DNA from: Dentipellis sp. KUC8613
Lineage: Eukaryota > Basidiomycota > Agaricomycetes > Russulales > Hericiaceae
Direction of reading: 5' to 3'
DNA: 64,000 nt
Assembly (NCBI GenBank): GCA_002286715.1
Contig: NSJX01000011.1
Location: forward strand, 690,106 to 754,105
Shown in pieces: positions 49,300 to 62,006 of this stretch. The translations under genes were made by a program, and so were the position numbers. Each line of letters begins with the position of its first letter. The stretch's first letter is position 1. The notes beneath the pieces are model-generated. The model did no database searches. It saw only the letters and a list, made by a program, of their open reading frames with translations, and was not told the origin of the DNA.

Positions 49300-52200
49300 A
49301 TGTCCACAATCAAACTACATCCGTCGCTCCCCGCTCCCGTCGTGCATGCGAGCGTTTCTCTCCAGAGTAAATCTTCCGTCCTGACGGGCGTTCAAGACGC
49401 GTATTGGAGCGATGAAGAGGTGCGTTTTCATATGTGGCATCGCTAGACTACCTTACCGACAGGCCATCCTCGTGTGATCTTGCAGGAAGCCGCAGAATGT
49501 CCGCTCTGTCTCGAGGAGATGGACGTTTCGGACCTTAATTTCAAGCCATGCCCGTGTGGTTACCAGGTGAGCCTCCCCCTTTTGTTCCCTGCCAGGCGTT
49601 GTTCAAACGCTTCCTTATCTCTAGATCTGCCAATTCTGCTGGAACCACATCAAAGAAGTCCTCAACAAGAAGTGCCCTGCTTGTAGGAGAGAGTACTCTG
49701 ACGAGGTCGTCCAGTTCAAGCCTGTGAACAAGGAAGAGTGCGTGGCGTTTTTTTTTGTATCTCAGGGTCCCAGGCTGACGCCACCCCCTCATCACCTGCA
49801 GCCACCGGCGTCTAACCCAGCAGAAGAAACGCAGGGAGCGTGAGCGCAAAGATCTTGATGCACTGGGCCGGCGCCACCTTGCGAACGTCCGTGTCGTTCA
49901 GCGCAACGTCGTCTACGTAGTTGGGATTGGCTCTCGATTCGCGAAGGAAGAGGTCCGTCTGAACTATCTCTGTTCCAGTCACACCGATTCTTATACTTGT
50001 GCACAGCTCATACCTACACTGCGTTCAAACGAATATTTTGGCCAATATGGACGAATTTCGAAAATCCTGTTGGTGAAACGTACGCCTCCAGGAGGACAAG
50101 CTCCTGTGGTCGGGCTGTACATAACATACCATCGCCGGGAGGACGCCGCTCGTTGCATTGCCGCTGTGGATGGGACGGCCTCGCCTGGTGGCGGCAACGA
50201 AGTGATGCGGGCAAGCTTTGGCACAACCAAGTATTGCATGGCGTTCCTCCGCGGTGCAAACTGCACGGATCACAGTTGCATGAATCTGCACGAATGGGGA
50301 GACGAGAAGGACTGCTTTACCAAGCAGGATCTTACTACTCTGTGGGTCTTGACACTACTGACCAGAGAACAATTGATACGATTCCATTGACAGGCAACAC
50401 ACAATCAAGGACACGGAGGTGACACGGAAAACGGCGGTCCTGGGTAAGAAAGCGGACGATTCGTCTGGTACGTGTGTTGTCTGCCTGACGCATACATCTG
50501 ACTAATTCGGTCATCAGCCCGTCTACCCCGTTCAGCAGCCTGGGCGAAAGGTGCCAGTATCGTCCCTGCCGCAACTCCCACATCCACGGCGCTACATAAT
50601 AATACGAACACGACTGCAACGCGGACGGCGCGGCGCGGTGCCACGGGACGAACCCGAACAGGAATCACTGCCAGTACGGGAGAAGCACATGACCTCAATC
50701 CAACGCCCAAGGCGAGGGATCAGAAAGGTGCTTCTGCAGCCGCAGCTGTACCGAAGGCGTCATCGGTGGCCTCATCATCGCGGCCTTCAACCCCAGCCGT
50801 TGGCGCAAGACCGACGACGCCGGCTACCACTACGAAGACGATCAAGCAGAAAGCGCCACCGCCCCCGCCACTTCCCCCTCGCTCGCCGACCTCTTCCATT
50901 GCAGTCGAGTCCGATCTGGGATCAGGATCCCAGGAGGTGCCCACCTCATCAGCAGTGTCGCCCGAACCGACAACGCCCGCAATTCCTCCCGGCATTCCGG
51001 ATGTTCCTCCCGGCTTGTCAGCTCCCCCCGGCCTGCCTCCTCCCGTTCGTCCCGGCGCAGGCAACCAGACGTACCAGATGTCGACACAGGTCCAGGCGCT
51101 CCTCGACGATGTCAAGGCGCGCCGAGAGTCTGCACTTCCTGCTACAGGGATCAGCCCCTTCCCAGATTTCGACCGTACGTTGCAGACGCTCACGGACGGA
51201 GATGGCAAGTTTGGTGGCTTCAGCTTTAACCTGGACCCCAAGCTTGCTGGCTCTGAAGACTTGTCCGACATGGGTCCGCCGGACAGTGGTGTGCCATTCT
51301 CGGCCAGCTTTGGTGAAGCCTTCGCCGGTCTGCGTGGTGTTCCTCAAGCATCGCCGAATCCGCTCATGAGCCCGCCTGGTTTGGGCTACCCGCCCGGCAC
51401 TCCTCAATCTCGATTCGACCCGCTTGGCTCCCGGAATTCTCCTAGTGGTGACCGCCAGCCGTCTGCCTCGAGCTTATATACCGGTTCCTTCAACCCCTTC
51501 GCCGAGAGTGCCGATGCGGAGGCAGCTGCCGCGCGGCGTCTCGCGTTAGACGACGATCCGTCGCGGAAAATGTCAAGGTTTGGCTTCGCTCGTGGTGGCA
51601 AGCAGAGCAGCAACAACCTGAGTTCGACGTCAAGTCCTCGGGTCGTTTCGAGTCCTCTCAGCGCCGCCGAGTCAACGAACCACCATGGGATGTACAGCCC
51701 GACAGATGTCGCTTCTCCATCGTCGCCTTGGTCTGCGTACCAGCAACACGGATTCCACCATAACAGCTCGGCTACGAGTTCGCCGTTGGTGACGCAGGCC
51801 CAGGCCCAGCCGCATGCGTTTGCGCAGCAGATGCAGCAGCCGTCGGGCAGGTTCCAGCCGTTTGACCAGACGCCGGCTGTTAGCGAGGCGACTTTGAGGG
51901 AGCTGATTCAAGCTAGCCATCGTTCGCACCAGTCGGCTCGTGCTACGCCCGGCTTAAGTGGTGAGTTTCCTATTCCGAAATGTGACTATAAATTGTTGAC
52001 TGTCTACACCCTTTTCTTTCCCATATCTGTACAATTTCAGAGAACGACCTGTACCGGTTCAATGCCAGCCAGCCATTCAACGACCCCGCCATCATGTCTG
52101 CCAGCTTCGCATCTGCCTCACACTCCGACTCGCGGTATCAATCACAAGCATCCGATTACCAGCATCACCAACACCAGCATCAGCCTCAACTCCAACACCA

Positions 52201-54223
52201 GCACCAAATTCAGCAACAACATCAGCATCAACACCAACACCAGCATCAACACCAGCACCAGGGTCAGATGGCCTTTGGACCGCCGCCGGGGCTCCCCTTC
52301 CCACCCGGGCTTTCGCCTGGCGCAAGCCAGATGAACTTGGGGAGTGGGATGGACATGACCTCACACGGTGAGTACAGTTTCTGATCACGTCTGGGGAGAG
52401 CGTCCCGGGCCTATACCGAGTACCGAGCGCCATGCCTTCTCAGTGCGGAAGTACCCCCATCACTCTTGAGGCAAGCCTCGTCTCCGCGCGCCGCGTTGAA
52501 TCCCTTTCTTTTTCTCTCCCCTCTCCTCCTTCCCTATCCTTGTCCCCGTCCCGGTGTGGACTATGCGCTGCCCGGAATGCTGACTTATCATCTTTCCTTC
52601 CATTTCTCCACCCCGACTTACATTTATTGCCGCTTGACGTACCTTGACGTGCCCACGCATGCAGCGCCAAGCACGACGTCGCCTGCGCCCTCTCCGTCAC
52701 CCCTCCTCTCGTCCTCCGATTTCCCTGCGCTGACGGCGCAGCCCCCACAGCCATCTACACCCGCTTCCTCCGAGCAAACGCCCGAGTTGCCCGCTGAGGA
52801 GACCGACAGCAAGGCGGCGAAGAAGGCGGCGCGCAAGGCTGCTGCCGCGGAGCGCGCGGCGGAGAGGGCGAAGGTTGCGGCGGAGCGGAAGGCGGAGAAG
52901 GAGAGGGAGCGTGCGGCGAAGAAGGCGGAGAAGGAGCGGGTGGAGAAGGAGAGGCTGGAGAAGGAGAAGGAGGAGAAGGAGAGGCTGGTGCGCGAGAAGG
53001 CGGAGAAGGAGAAAGAGCGGCTTGCTAAGGTGAAGAAGGACAGGGAGGAGCGTGAGCGTGTCGAGAAGGAGAAAGCGGAGAAGGAGAAGGCGGCGAAGGA
53101 ACAGGCGGCGCGGTTGGCTGAGAAAGAGAAAGCGGCACAGGCTAAGAAGGCGGCCGCTGCGGCCGCGAACACCGCGAAGAAGCAGGCTGGCACCGAGCAG
53201 TCTACAAAGGGTGGTCGGGCAGCGTCTTCTGCCGCTCTATCGCCGGCGGCCCCAGCTGCGGTCAGCCAAGGCCCTCTCCTTTCCAAGATGCCTAAGAAGA
53301 ATCGCCCTGTCGCGAAGCCTATCAAGATTCCCAAGGAGGGCGACGCTGCCGCCGACTCTCCGCCTGCCGCTTCCGCTGCCACTCCGGAGACGCAGCAGAC
53401 GACGAACGGGAAGACGGCCAGCATCGTTGACTCCAATTCCGCAAGCTCCCGGGGACATTCGGTCGAACGGTCTCTGCCGGCCGAGCCGACCACTGTCGAG
53501 GACCTGCTCGCCCAGATTGCTTTACAAGACCCAAGCATGGATCTTGCGAGCCACCCGTTCTTCGACTTGTCCAAGATCAACCCGGCCGCGAAAATGCCCT
53601 TGGAATACGGACCGCTCGTACACGCTCTTTCTGCACTTTCCGTCGGTGGTGGTTCATTCGCGAACAGCATGCCCTCTGGTTCCATCGACAACGCCGTTTC
53701 TTCATTCCAGCAGCTTCTCGAGACGCTCACACAAACCATCTCCGACCTCCTGCGCCTCCTTCCCCGCACCACTTGGGATGACAGCTCCTCTTTCGACGGC
53801 GTCCTCCGCGATATGCTCAAGGGAGACGACTTCCTCGACGAGAATGGCGACGACGGCAGCAAAGACGAAGTCGCCGCACTCACGATGGCGCTCGAACGGC
53901 GCGCGCGCTGGATGGAGGTGCAGCTGTCGAAGCTCGAGGAGCTGCACCGCGACATCAACACCGCGGCCGTGCGCGCCGTGCTCTCGTTCAACGACAACGG
54001 GTGGGACCCGCACGGGTTCGCGCCGCGCATGGGCAACACGCTGCAGAAGTTCGACACGCTCGGCTTCACAGCTGCCGCGGACGGGCAGGTGCGCGCGATG
54101 ACGGCGGACGAGCTCGAGGAGAAGCTGCTCGTCGCGAAGGAGGCGGCGGTGTTTGCGGAGGCGGAGGTGCGCGAGAAGATGGAGCAGATGCAGGCGCTCA
54201 GGCCGGTCGATGTGGAGTATTGA
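49300..54223 (+). CDS. NOT4: Not4-type RING E3 ubiquitin ligase of the CCR4-NOT complex, with long C-terminal extension
   Basis: Not4 ubiquitinates ribosomal and other substrates and links translation quality control to deadenylation. Nine exons (49300-49419, 49486-49566, 49625-49737, 49802-49952, 50007-50341, 50394-50467, 50518-51960, 52041-52367, 52665-54223) keep phase and give about 1400 residues, over twice the yeast length. The C4C4 RING spans residues of about 45-90 (ECPLCLEEMD, CPCGYQICQFCW, KKCPACRREY). An RRM follows (RNVVYVVGIGSRF, YFGQYGRISKILLVKR), then a CCCH-like finger (YCMAFLRGANC, HSCMNLHEW). The rest is Ser/Pro-rich disorder with a His-Gln repeat (52155-52260), a very long Lys/Glu/Ala-rich helix or coiled coil (52800-53190) and a conserved-looking acidic end. 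The last intron (297 nt) is unusually long and may hide a small exon. Confidence 0.88.
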
Positions 54224-54546
54224 TCGGGGGCCACCGTGGACGATGTCGCTCGACTAGTAGCACTCAAGTAATGTATTCTATTATCAACTTTTTTTTCCTG
54301 TCGCTGCTTGTGCGTGCAGAGAGATATGAGAGAAACTGAGGGTAAGTATGTCCGATGGCTGCCAGTGCCGCGCTCGTGACTTTCTCAACGCCTCACGTGA
54401 GCTCTACGCGTCCGATGCGAGGTCTAGATCCCGGCCGACGACGCCGCTAGCTTCAAGGGTTCGTTGTCGGGATATATTCAAGGTGCAGAGGTAGCACACA
54501 GACTATTCCTAACCACGACCATCCTCCGCCCTCCCGCCCGCCGGCG

Positions 54547-55032
54547 ATGTTCCACCCACCTAAACACCCTACCCTCGCCCTCTCCCGCCGGAAACACCTC
54601 ACGTTCACCCTCCTGCTCGCCCTCTTCCTCCTCTTCACCCGCCACACCTGGCACACGACCCGCCCACGCCCTCTCGCCCAACCACACACCCTCAACGGCC
54701 AGTGGAGAGCTGTGCACGCCGTGCTGGGCGTCGCGGACGCGCATGCCGATACGAACTCGAATGCCGCGCCGGAGTTCACACTCGCACCGCTGCCCTTCGT
54801 CCCGCGCTTCGACCTGCGCAAGCGCGCAGCGCTCATCAATGACGCGAAGGGCCGCAGCACGCCGCTGTTCCTCGCGCGCGACGCGATGCGCGAGCCGTTG
54901 GCGGACCTGGAGGACATGAGGCGGAGCTACAGGGAGGGCGCGGCGAGGGCGCGTGCACACGAAAGCGCAACTGGGAGCGCAAGGCCAGAGCAGGACGCAG
55001 CGGCGCATGCACGGGGCGCGGAGGGGCGCTGA
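54547..55032 (+). CDS. small predicted single-pass membrane protein
   Basis: Uninterrupted frame of 161 residues. After a basic start (MFHPPKHPTLALSRRKHL) there is one membrane segment (TFTLLLALFLLF), then RHTWHTTRP, so a signal anchor is likely. The remainder contains PLPFVPRFDLRKRAALINDA and an Ala/Arg/Glu-rich helical tail. I do not recognise the family with certainty. Codon usage resembles the neighbouring genes, and the start follows a C/T-rich leader, which supports a real gene. Confidence 0.6.
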   Translation: MFHPPKHPTLALSRRKHLTFTLLLALFLLFTRHTWHTTRPRPLAQPHTLNGQWRAVHAVLGVADAHADTNSNAAPEFTLAPLPFVPRFDLRKRAALINDAKGRSTPLFLARDAMREPLADLEDMRRSYREGAARARAHESATGSARPEQDAAAHARGAEGR

Positions 55033-55367
55033 GCGCAGGACAAGAAACCCTGAGGGCTATGCTGTTGATTAATACCACCTACCTACCTATTGCACAGGGT
55101 ACGCATCTGTCTCGATTTTGCACGGGCATGCAGCGCTAGCGGGAGGTTATCACTGGGACTAGAACTGGGACTGACTGGAATTGTGACTGGGTCATGTATT
55201 AGCACGGATCTGTATGTATGTACGCCCGACGGAGGCACATGGGGATGAGAGCGGGACAATGGTCGGGATGTAGATCGGCAGGATTCATTAGGGTCGTCGA
55301 CTGTGTATGGTGTGGTGTGGTGACGCGTGCAGCGAGATGCGTGGGTCGTGTCATTAAGCGGGCGGGC
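55033..55367. other. convergent intergenic region
   Basis: 3' flanks; a repeated GGGACTAGAACTGGGACTGA stretch near 55155-55175 is the only notable sequence. Confidence 0.45.
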
Positions 55368-57598
55368 TCAGGCTTCGATGTTGACGGCGTCCTCAATCGC
55401 AGACGGCTGCGAGCCGTTCTTCTCCTTCTTCCATCTTGCAAACTCGTCGAGCATCGACGGCCAGGCCTAGATCGCGTCCGCGTTTAGAGTCACGCGGGGC
55501 CTATATGTAGAACAAGGGAGACACGCACCCCGTCGGCCTCGTAATTTCCGAGGTCGGAGTCTACCGTCTGACAGAACTCCAGGGTCTATTTCACAGAAGG
55601 CGCAGGTGAACAACGCGCACCATATCAAGACGACAGCGCTAGGGTGCTCACCATAGCCCACAGGTCCTTGTTCACCCCCTTATAGGTGCCGGATTCCTGC
55701 ATGATGTAAATGAGCCCGCTGCGAGGGTGCACTCCGGTGCGCGTGCCGGACTTACGGTGACAAACTGCATCAGCTCCGTCATTAATGGGTATCGGGGGAC
55801 CAGCAGCACGGACCACAGCGCGCTGGCCGTTTCCATGTCGATGTTCCGCGAGCCCCTAAACGAGACGCGGAGGGAAGACAGTTAGCGTGCTCCCGTGCGG
55901 CAGGAGATGGGTGGACGCACTCTGGCTTCGCGAGTTGGAAGCAGAAGGCGTACATGCTTGAAAATGCTTTCTTCGGATCGCTAGAATATCGTCTGTATCG
56001 TGCGCGGTTGTAGGGTTCCGGAGGGATGTCGGCCACCTTTTTCTTCTTGCTTGCGGAGGGAGCGATAGACGATGGGCGGGCTAATGGTGGTTGGTCCAGG
56101 ATGAGCAAGTCATGGAGTTCGTGCAAACATAGCGATAGTGGCCCGAGGGACGATATTCTAGAGTCGAGAATAAGAAGCGCACGAAGCCCAGCAGAAGTCT
56201 AACTCACTGGAGATCATCCATGCCTTTCATCCACTCGTCCTTCGTGAACTTCGCCATTTCCTTGGCCTCAAGCTGCCATGCTAGCAGCAGAGGCATCGCC
56301 CCCTCCATAGGTATCTCAGCGTCTCCGAGCAACTTCTCGAATCCTTCAGGACCAATGACAGACGGGTCATCCGGATCGGCATACGTCCCAAACAAAGCTG
56401 CAGCCGATGCGTGGTTATAGGTTTCTGGTTTCTACGTGGCAAGACGGTCGGCTTGAAGAACGCCTTACCAAAGCTGTCTGTACTTACCGAGGGGTCGAAC
56501 TTTGCTGCTTTCGCGATCCTGTTCTCATCATCAATAGGTCTGCTGCAGCACATGAACAGGCGGAAATGCATCCTCGAGGACACGGGATACAGAGACTAAG
56601 TCGCTCGCTAGCGGTAGCACGCGTGCGTTCACGTTCGAAATACGCCTGAGTGTGCACGCAAGCACCGCTCAAGAGACGGCGAAAGGTGTGCGCGTGCACG
56701 GCTTATGATGGGAAGGAGGAAGAGAGAACATAAGGAAGCTTGGCCGACATACCCTTTTTGGCCATCGGGCTTGGCGGGTTCCTGAGAATCGACGACGGAA
56801 CGGAATTAGCGCGCGGCAAACTGCGAGCAGCGAAATGGAATTTACGTCATTGGCGTTGTCTGCGCTATTTGTGCAAAGTAGCATGCCGGCATGCGTGCAG
56901 GAGAAAGCCCATAGCAACTTCAGTCAGACAGATCATACGGCAGGATCAAGGGAGAGGGACGCACGTAGGACCTGCTTGAGGTACGGGTGGTGCGGCGTTC
57001 TTGGCTCTGGAGGGTAACGTGAAATCTGAGTATGGTACACAATAAGCTCACTGTCCGACACGGCCAACTGAACGTGTTTTCCACTCACCAATCAGTCACC
57101 GAAACCCCGCATGCGGTGATAAAGTAGTCAAGGAACTCCAAACAATAGCCAGGTCCTTCCGCGCTTACCTTGACTTGGTCGCCTTGGTTGCCTTAGGCTT
57201 CGCAGATGCCTTCTTTGGCGCTGCCTTGCTCTTTTTCGCTGGAGGCGCCTCAACAGTATCAATGAAATCGTCCCTGGATGCTGGGGGTCAGCCGGACCCT
57301 GAGCAATTCAACAAGCCACTCACGCATGGGAGGCAGGGGTGGTGCTGGTGCTTTCGACAGCTGTAACGTGTGCACAGCTCAGCGACATACAGTGTACTCT
57401 CGCGTATCAGACGTACCATCAGACGCTCCTTTCTTTCCTAGACGCGCAGAGCTTCGAGTAGCTCGTGTAGCCGTCGAAGTGGCATCCGCGACGTCTTCTG
57501 CGCGTTTTCTCTATAGGAAGGCCAGCCGAAAAAAAGGGATTTATATGAGCGCCTGGATACACACTGCACATAAAAGAATCCTTGACCTTTGGAGGCAT
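55368..57598 (-). CDS. DCN1: Dcn1-like cullin neddylation factor
   Basis: Dcn1 is the scaffold-type E3 that speeds NEDD8/Rub1 transfer from Ubc12 to cullins. Thirteen exons (57598-57587, 57510-57417, 57360-57324, 57273-57169, 57006-56985, 56781-56753, 56539-56488, 56431-56208, 56157-55921, 55855-55756, 55696-55652, 55585-55529, 55466-55368) keep phase and give 370 residues; several are tiny (12, 22 and 29 nt). The potentiating neddylation domain is clear: AAALFGTYADPDDPSVIGPE, PLLLAWQLEAKEMAKFTKDE, HELHDLLILDQPPL, AFSSMYAFCFQLAKPEGSRN, WSVLLVPRYPLM and WPSMLDEFARWKK. In place of the UBA domain there is a basic, Ala/Lys-rich tail (MPPKRKRAED.., PKKASAKPKATKATKSRAK), which may direct it to the nucleus. 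The exon structure in this tail is the least certain part. Confidence 0.88.
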
Positions 57599-57869
57599 AT
57601 TGGAGGGCGGTATGAACAAGGGATACGCGAACAGGTGGTAGAAGTCGAGACAAGCGCGAGGACGAGACGCGCGCAGCGATGGGAGACGGCATTTTGCGGA
57701 ACGATCACGTGCCTGAGAACGTGCTACAAATTAGATTAGATTAGATTCGCTCTTTCTCGTCCGATCGAGACGAGTCTTCAGGTTCCTCGAACGCTCCAAT
57801 CGCTGACTGAGCCCACCGCTCGCTTCCTTGTTCCTACCAGCTACTTGCTGCATCGTTCACATCGTCGCT

Positions 57870-58588
57870 ATGGCATCCGCGTCTTTTAATCCCAATCCGA
57901 CGCTGATTGCGCCGACGAAGCTCTCATCGCGCAAAAAGCAGGCCGAGCGCCGCTCGCTGTGGGTGGACGATGAAGATGACGATTCCGGACTTGGGTCAGA
58001 GGACGAGGAGCTCATCGACAGCGACGAAGTGTTTGGTGAGCATAACACGCCTTGATATTTATCTTAGCGGGCTGACATAGGGCTCACCAGACCTCATCCG
58101 GTCTATCAGCGACCCGGAGCACAAATCCATGAGTCTCGAGCAGCTCGCCGTGGTTTCTGCGCCTCAGATCGAAATCTCCAACGAAAGGAACCGTGTGCTT
58201 GTCGAGTTTACGCCGACGGTTCCGCACTGCGGCATGTCCACCTTGATTGGTACGCCCGACCGATGTGTCCGACAGGTATAGAACGAAGACTGAGTTGCGT
58301 GCTACCAGGACTTTCGATCCGTGTTCGCTTGCTCCGCAGTCTGCCTAGCAGATTCAAAATTGACATCAAGGTCAGGCCTGGCTCGCATCAGAGCGAGCAG
58401 ACCGGTGAGTCGTACAGCGATGATTTGACATCTGGGACTAGCTTTCTGACTTAGCCTGTCCAGTGAACAAGCAACTCAACGACAAGGAGCGCGTCGCTGC
58501 GGCGCTGGAGAACCCTGCGCTCCTAGAGGCACTCGAGACATGTTTAGAGACGGCGGGCAGGCGCGGTCGACCAGCAGACGCAGCATAA
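57870..58588 (+). CDS. CIA2: MIP18-family cytosolic Fe-S targeting factor Cia2
   Basis: Part of the CIA targeting complex (with Cia1 and Met18) that hands iron-sulfur clusters to cytosolic and nuclear proteins. Four exons (57870-58035, 58091-58249, 58309-58404, 58464-58588) give 181 residues. The acidic leader ([15 protein letters not shown]) is followed by the DUF59/MIP18 domain: [39 protein letters not shown] with the conserved reactive Cys, and [20 protein letters not shown]. The C-terminus [20 protein letters not shown] is typical of the Cia2B/Galla-2 type. Phases agree throughout. Confidence 0.94.
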
Positions 58589-58754
58589 TGAGAGAAGAGG
58601 AGTCAAAGGACGGATCGCGGATATATTTATCATGTATTAGTATGAGTATGAGTAGCCTTCGTCGTATGCTTCATCGTCGTCAACGTCACCAAGAACCAGC
58701 CAACTAAATGCAAAGGGGTCGTATGGTACAGAATCCGGACCAAGTAACAGGCAT

Positions 58755-59095
58755 GCTCACAGGCGAGTTGACAGCCAAGCCATTGCGACTCGGCCGCCCC
58801 GTATTACGCCAGGACACACACCCGTTGACCCAAGCACCTGCGCACGACCGGGCGGCAGGCCAGCTGCCGCCCGACAGACCCGTCCAGAGTGCAAGAGCCG
58901 GGAAAGCGAAGACAACGAACGGGCGCGCTCGCAGGCGAGCTCACGTCCAGACAGTGCGTACACCGTCCGGACGCTCCATGTGACATGTTACGCAAGGACA
59001 CGCACCCGTTGACTCGGCGCCTGCGCACGACCGGCGGGCATACCAGATACCCACCGACAGACCGTCCAGGACGCGCGAGCCGAGAAAGGGACGAA
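58755..59095 (+). repeat. two-copy diverged tandem duplication, unit about 175-185 bp
   Basis: The string GGACACACACCCGTTGACCC (about 58811) recurs as GGACACGCACCCGTTGACTC (about 58996), and CACCTGCGCACGACCGG recurs as CGCCTGCGCACGACCGG in the same order. AGGCGAG and CGACAGACC-GTCCAG also pair up. It lies downstream of CIA2 and contains no supported gene. Confidence 0.6.
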
Positions 59096-59406
59096 ACAGG
59101 GGAGGAAGGGGGATGTGGGGTGGATGCGAAAGAAGAAGAGATGTGAGATGCTACAAAGAGACGAGAAATATGTGGGGTGGGGGTATGATAATGATACAGT
59201 GATCAGTGTGATACACGATGCGATGATCAAGAAAGAGGCGCGATGATAAGAATGGGAGAGAAATATGAGATGAGAGATGATGAAACACGAAAGCCGAGAA
59301 CGAGGATTGCAATGATGCGTGGATGAGAGAGAAATGTGGTGAGATGAAACGAGACGAGGAATGCGGGTACGGGAGACAGAGAGACAGAGAAGGAAACGAG
59401 GCAGAT

Positions 59407-60168
59407 CTAATCATCCAGGAGGAAATCCCAATCGATCGCCGGCTGGCGCTCGCGGTTCTTGTGCGCGACATGGGTGCTGCTGCTGCGTTTCAGCAGGCGG
59501 CGCCAAACCTCGCGGCTGGCCTTCTCAGGGGCGCCCTCGGCGACGTCCCACATGCGGAGCGTGATAGGCCCAAGCGCGAAGACCTCGACTTCGTCGAGGC
59601 TGTCGCCCTCGCCCTCGGTGCTCTGCATGCGGGTGGAGGATGTGAAGCGGACGCGCGGCAGGATGTGGTTGGAGAAGCCCGCGGAGAAGGAGACCTTCTG
59701 GCGTTGGGTATCGGGGGAGGGTATGCGGATGATTCCGGAGAAATCGGACGGCAGGTAAAGCGTCACCGGCGCGGCGCTGGAGGAGTGCACCGCCAAAAAG
59801 AATGGAGAGCGCAGGGAGCGCCGGCACTAGATAGACAAAGGTTAACTTCGTGTTTCACCGTGGGCCACGTCCCTGGAGGTACGCACGACTTTCGCCTTGA
59901 TTTCGTGGCGTTCGCTGTGGACGTACATCTTCATGCGATGTCCGACAGGCTGGTTGTGCGCACGGTAGTGCGGGAGGGTCAACGAGAGGTCAACTGGACG
60001 ATCGTCAGAATCGACGAAGAAATCCCATTGCTGATGAGGCTGATAGTGTACTTTGTGGGTGCCCGATGTGTGATCGAACTACATCGGGTGAGAGGTGAGC
60101 CAAAGAGGAAGGCGAGGAAAGCTACTCACGTATTTTGAGCCCTCCTCTGTAGAGGATAGGGACGATGA
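59407..60168 (-). CDS. DUF7330-like protein, 5' end unresolved
   Basis: Three exons are supported (60168-60130, 60078-59887, 59826-59407); the initiating exon upstream is not identified. The protein resembles the Agaricomycete family that I believe is annotated as DUF7330: DDRPVDLSLTLPHYRAHNQP, VGHRMKMYVHSERHEIKAKV, AAPVTLYLPSDFSGIIRI, KVSFSAGFSNHILPRVRF and DEVEVFALGPITLRMWDV. The order (a propeller- or sandwich-like set of short beta strands with a LPSDF/RG motif) is kept. It ends in a polar tail (RQPAIDWDFLLDD). Function of the family is unknown. No signal peptide is visible in the part seen. Confidence 0.7.
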
Positions 60169-62006
60169 CTGGTGGATGGGATGCTCGTCAGCGCCACATG
60201 CGATAGGCCATCGATGGCGAAGAACGTACCGAACTAGGGCTTAGCGGAGATGTACTGTACGGATGCATTTGTCTAAGGATGCGAGAAGAGGGAAAGGAAG
60301 GGAAGAGAGGGAGAAATGCGAAGGGGGTACGTTCTCTGAAGTTGGGGGAAACATGAGGGGCGAAGGCAAGGGTCTATATAGGCGACGGGGTGAGCTAGGG
60401 CCTGAGTCTTGTGCTGATTTCAAGGATTACGAGTATCCCCATAAGGAAAACCTTGTATTCCGAGAACAATAGGATGTCCCAGCGCCTATGGTTACCGCAC
60501 TGATATGGCCGCCCTCTTGTTCCTTCCATTCTCCTCTTATTGTTCTGCACCCATATGGCATGTGCTGCCTTGTCCCAAATCAAGGCCCGCAGGTCACTGG
60601 GCCCGTGCTACGTAGTGCTTCTCGCCATGCGGCAACCGGACTGCTCGGATGCGTAAACCGTGTCCAGTTTTCGCCGGCTTTGTGCTGAAGATCCCTCGCG
60701 CATGACGGCTTCTCCTGCAACAGCAGCTGTTGTCCTAGCAGGTCCAAGCGCCCTATCCTTGGACACGTGTTGCCCCTCGCGGGTCTTCTGTCCCCGTGGT
60801 AGCGCGCCTCCAGACACCGGACGGGGGAATTGACCGACAGGGCAGGCAATCGCTCGCCGTTGCTGAGCTCTCCAGCACCGCATAGCGACGTTGGCCTGGT
60901 GAGTGTGCACATCCCAATGCATTCTATGTAAATTTTATATGCAGGGCATTGAGGAGCACGCGCGATTGCACGGTGGTCGCAGTTCGTTGCTATTCGCCAG
61001 CAGTATGTTATACGGTCGCCCGTGCGATCGCACAGCATATCTCCCATCACCACATACCACTAGTACTGCCCACACGAGGCTGTTTCAATGCATTTGAATA
61101 AGGGGCAATTCAAGATTACCGTGGATTTGCTTGATTAGGCGAGACGAGCATCGTTGCAGTGTTATCGCGGAATCGAATTCGAAGGCGCCAGAAACGCTGT
61201 AGGAGACCAGGTTTTGTAATCTCCTTGGGTATCTCAGCGCCTACCTATACTTACCCCACCCCGCAGCCTCATACCGCCCTCCCACACGGCATTCAGGTTG
61301 ACCGGGTTCCCTCCTCGGCACTGGCTGACGCCCCATCCTGAAGGCAATGCTTCCAGGTGGTATAACATATGCGCAGCAGAGACGAACGGTATCGCGTTCT
61401 GCTCCCAGATGAAATGTGAGTTCTCGGATATCTCATGTCCCATCTCGTCGATCGGCCAGTGATTCTCCATGATGCAATCTGCCAATCACCTAAAGCCGTC
61501 CTGCGCGGGTTGCGTTTCGCGGTCATTTCCATCGCGGCCGAGTTCCTGGTTGTCCTTCGCCTGTCAGCTAACATTCTGTTCAACACTCTCCGGCGTTGGT
61601 TCTCTTCTAGGTGCTGTAGGGATCATATGTAACAGGGTGTAGTCAGGCCTGGGAGGCCCCGCGGATCAAGGATTCTATCGATGGGGCACCGGAAGCTAGA
61701 AAGCCGACGGTCCTCCAGCGTTTCGCAACTTGACCGCGTCTCTCCTCGAGCGTTTGAGTTTTGAGCTCATATCGCTCGCACAAACTCTTGGAGCGCGGAC
61801 GCTCTGGTCGATTAGGCTTGTCTCCGACATTCTGCGAGGTGCCTGGGCTCAAAAGACTCGCATTCATGGGCGAACATCAAAACAGATCGTAAGTACAAAT
61901 ATAGTAAGGTACGGCGCTTGAAACATTACAACATAGAGACCATAGTACAGTATAGGGCTACAAAAACGAAGCACAAGTCCGGCGAGTATGAAAACATAGA
62001 GCAATC
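60169..62006. other. long intergenic region
   Basis: 1.8 kb between two related - strand genes. The first part should hold the promoter and first exon of the preceding gene (TCTATATAGGCG at 60371-60382). A - strand frame near 61485-61234 reads ENHWPIDEMGHEISENSHFI and may be a gene relic, but no splice partners were found. Confidence 0.4.
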
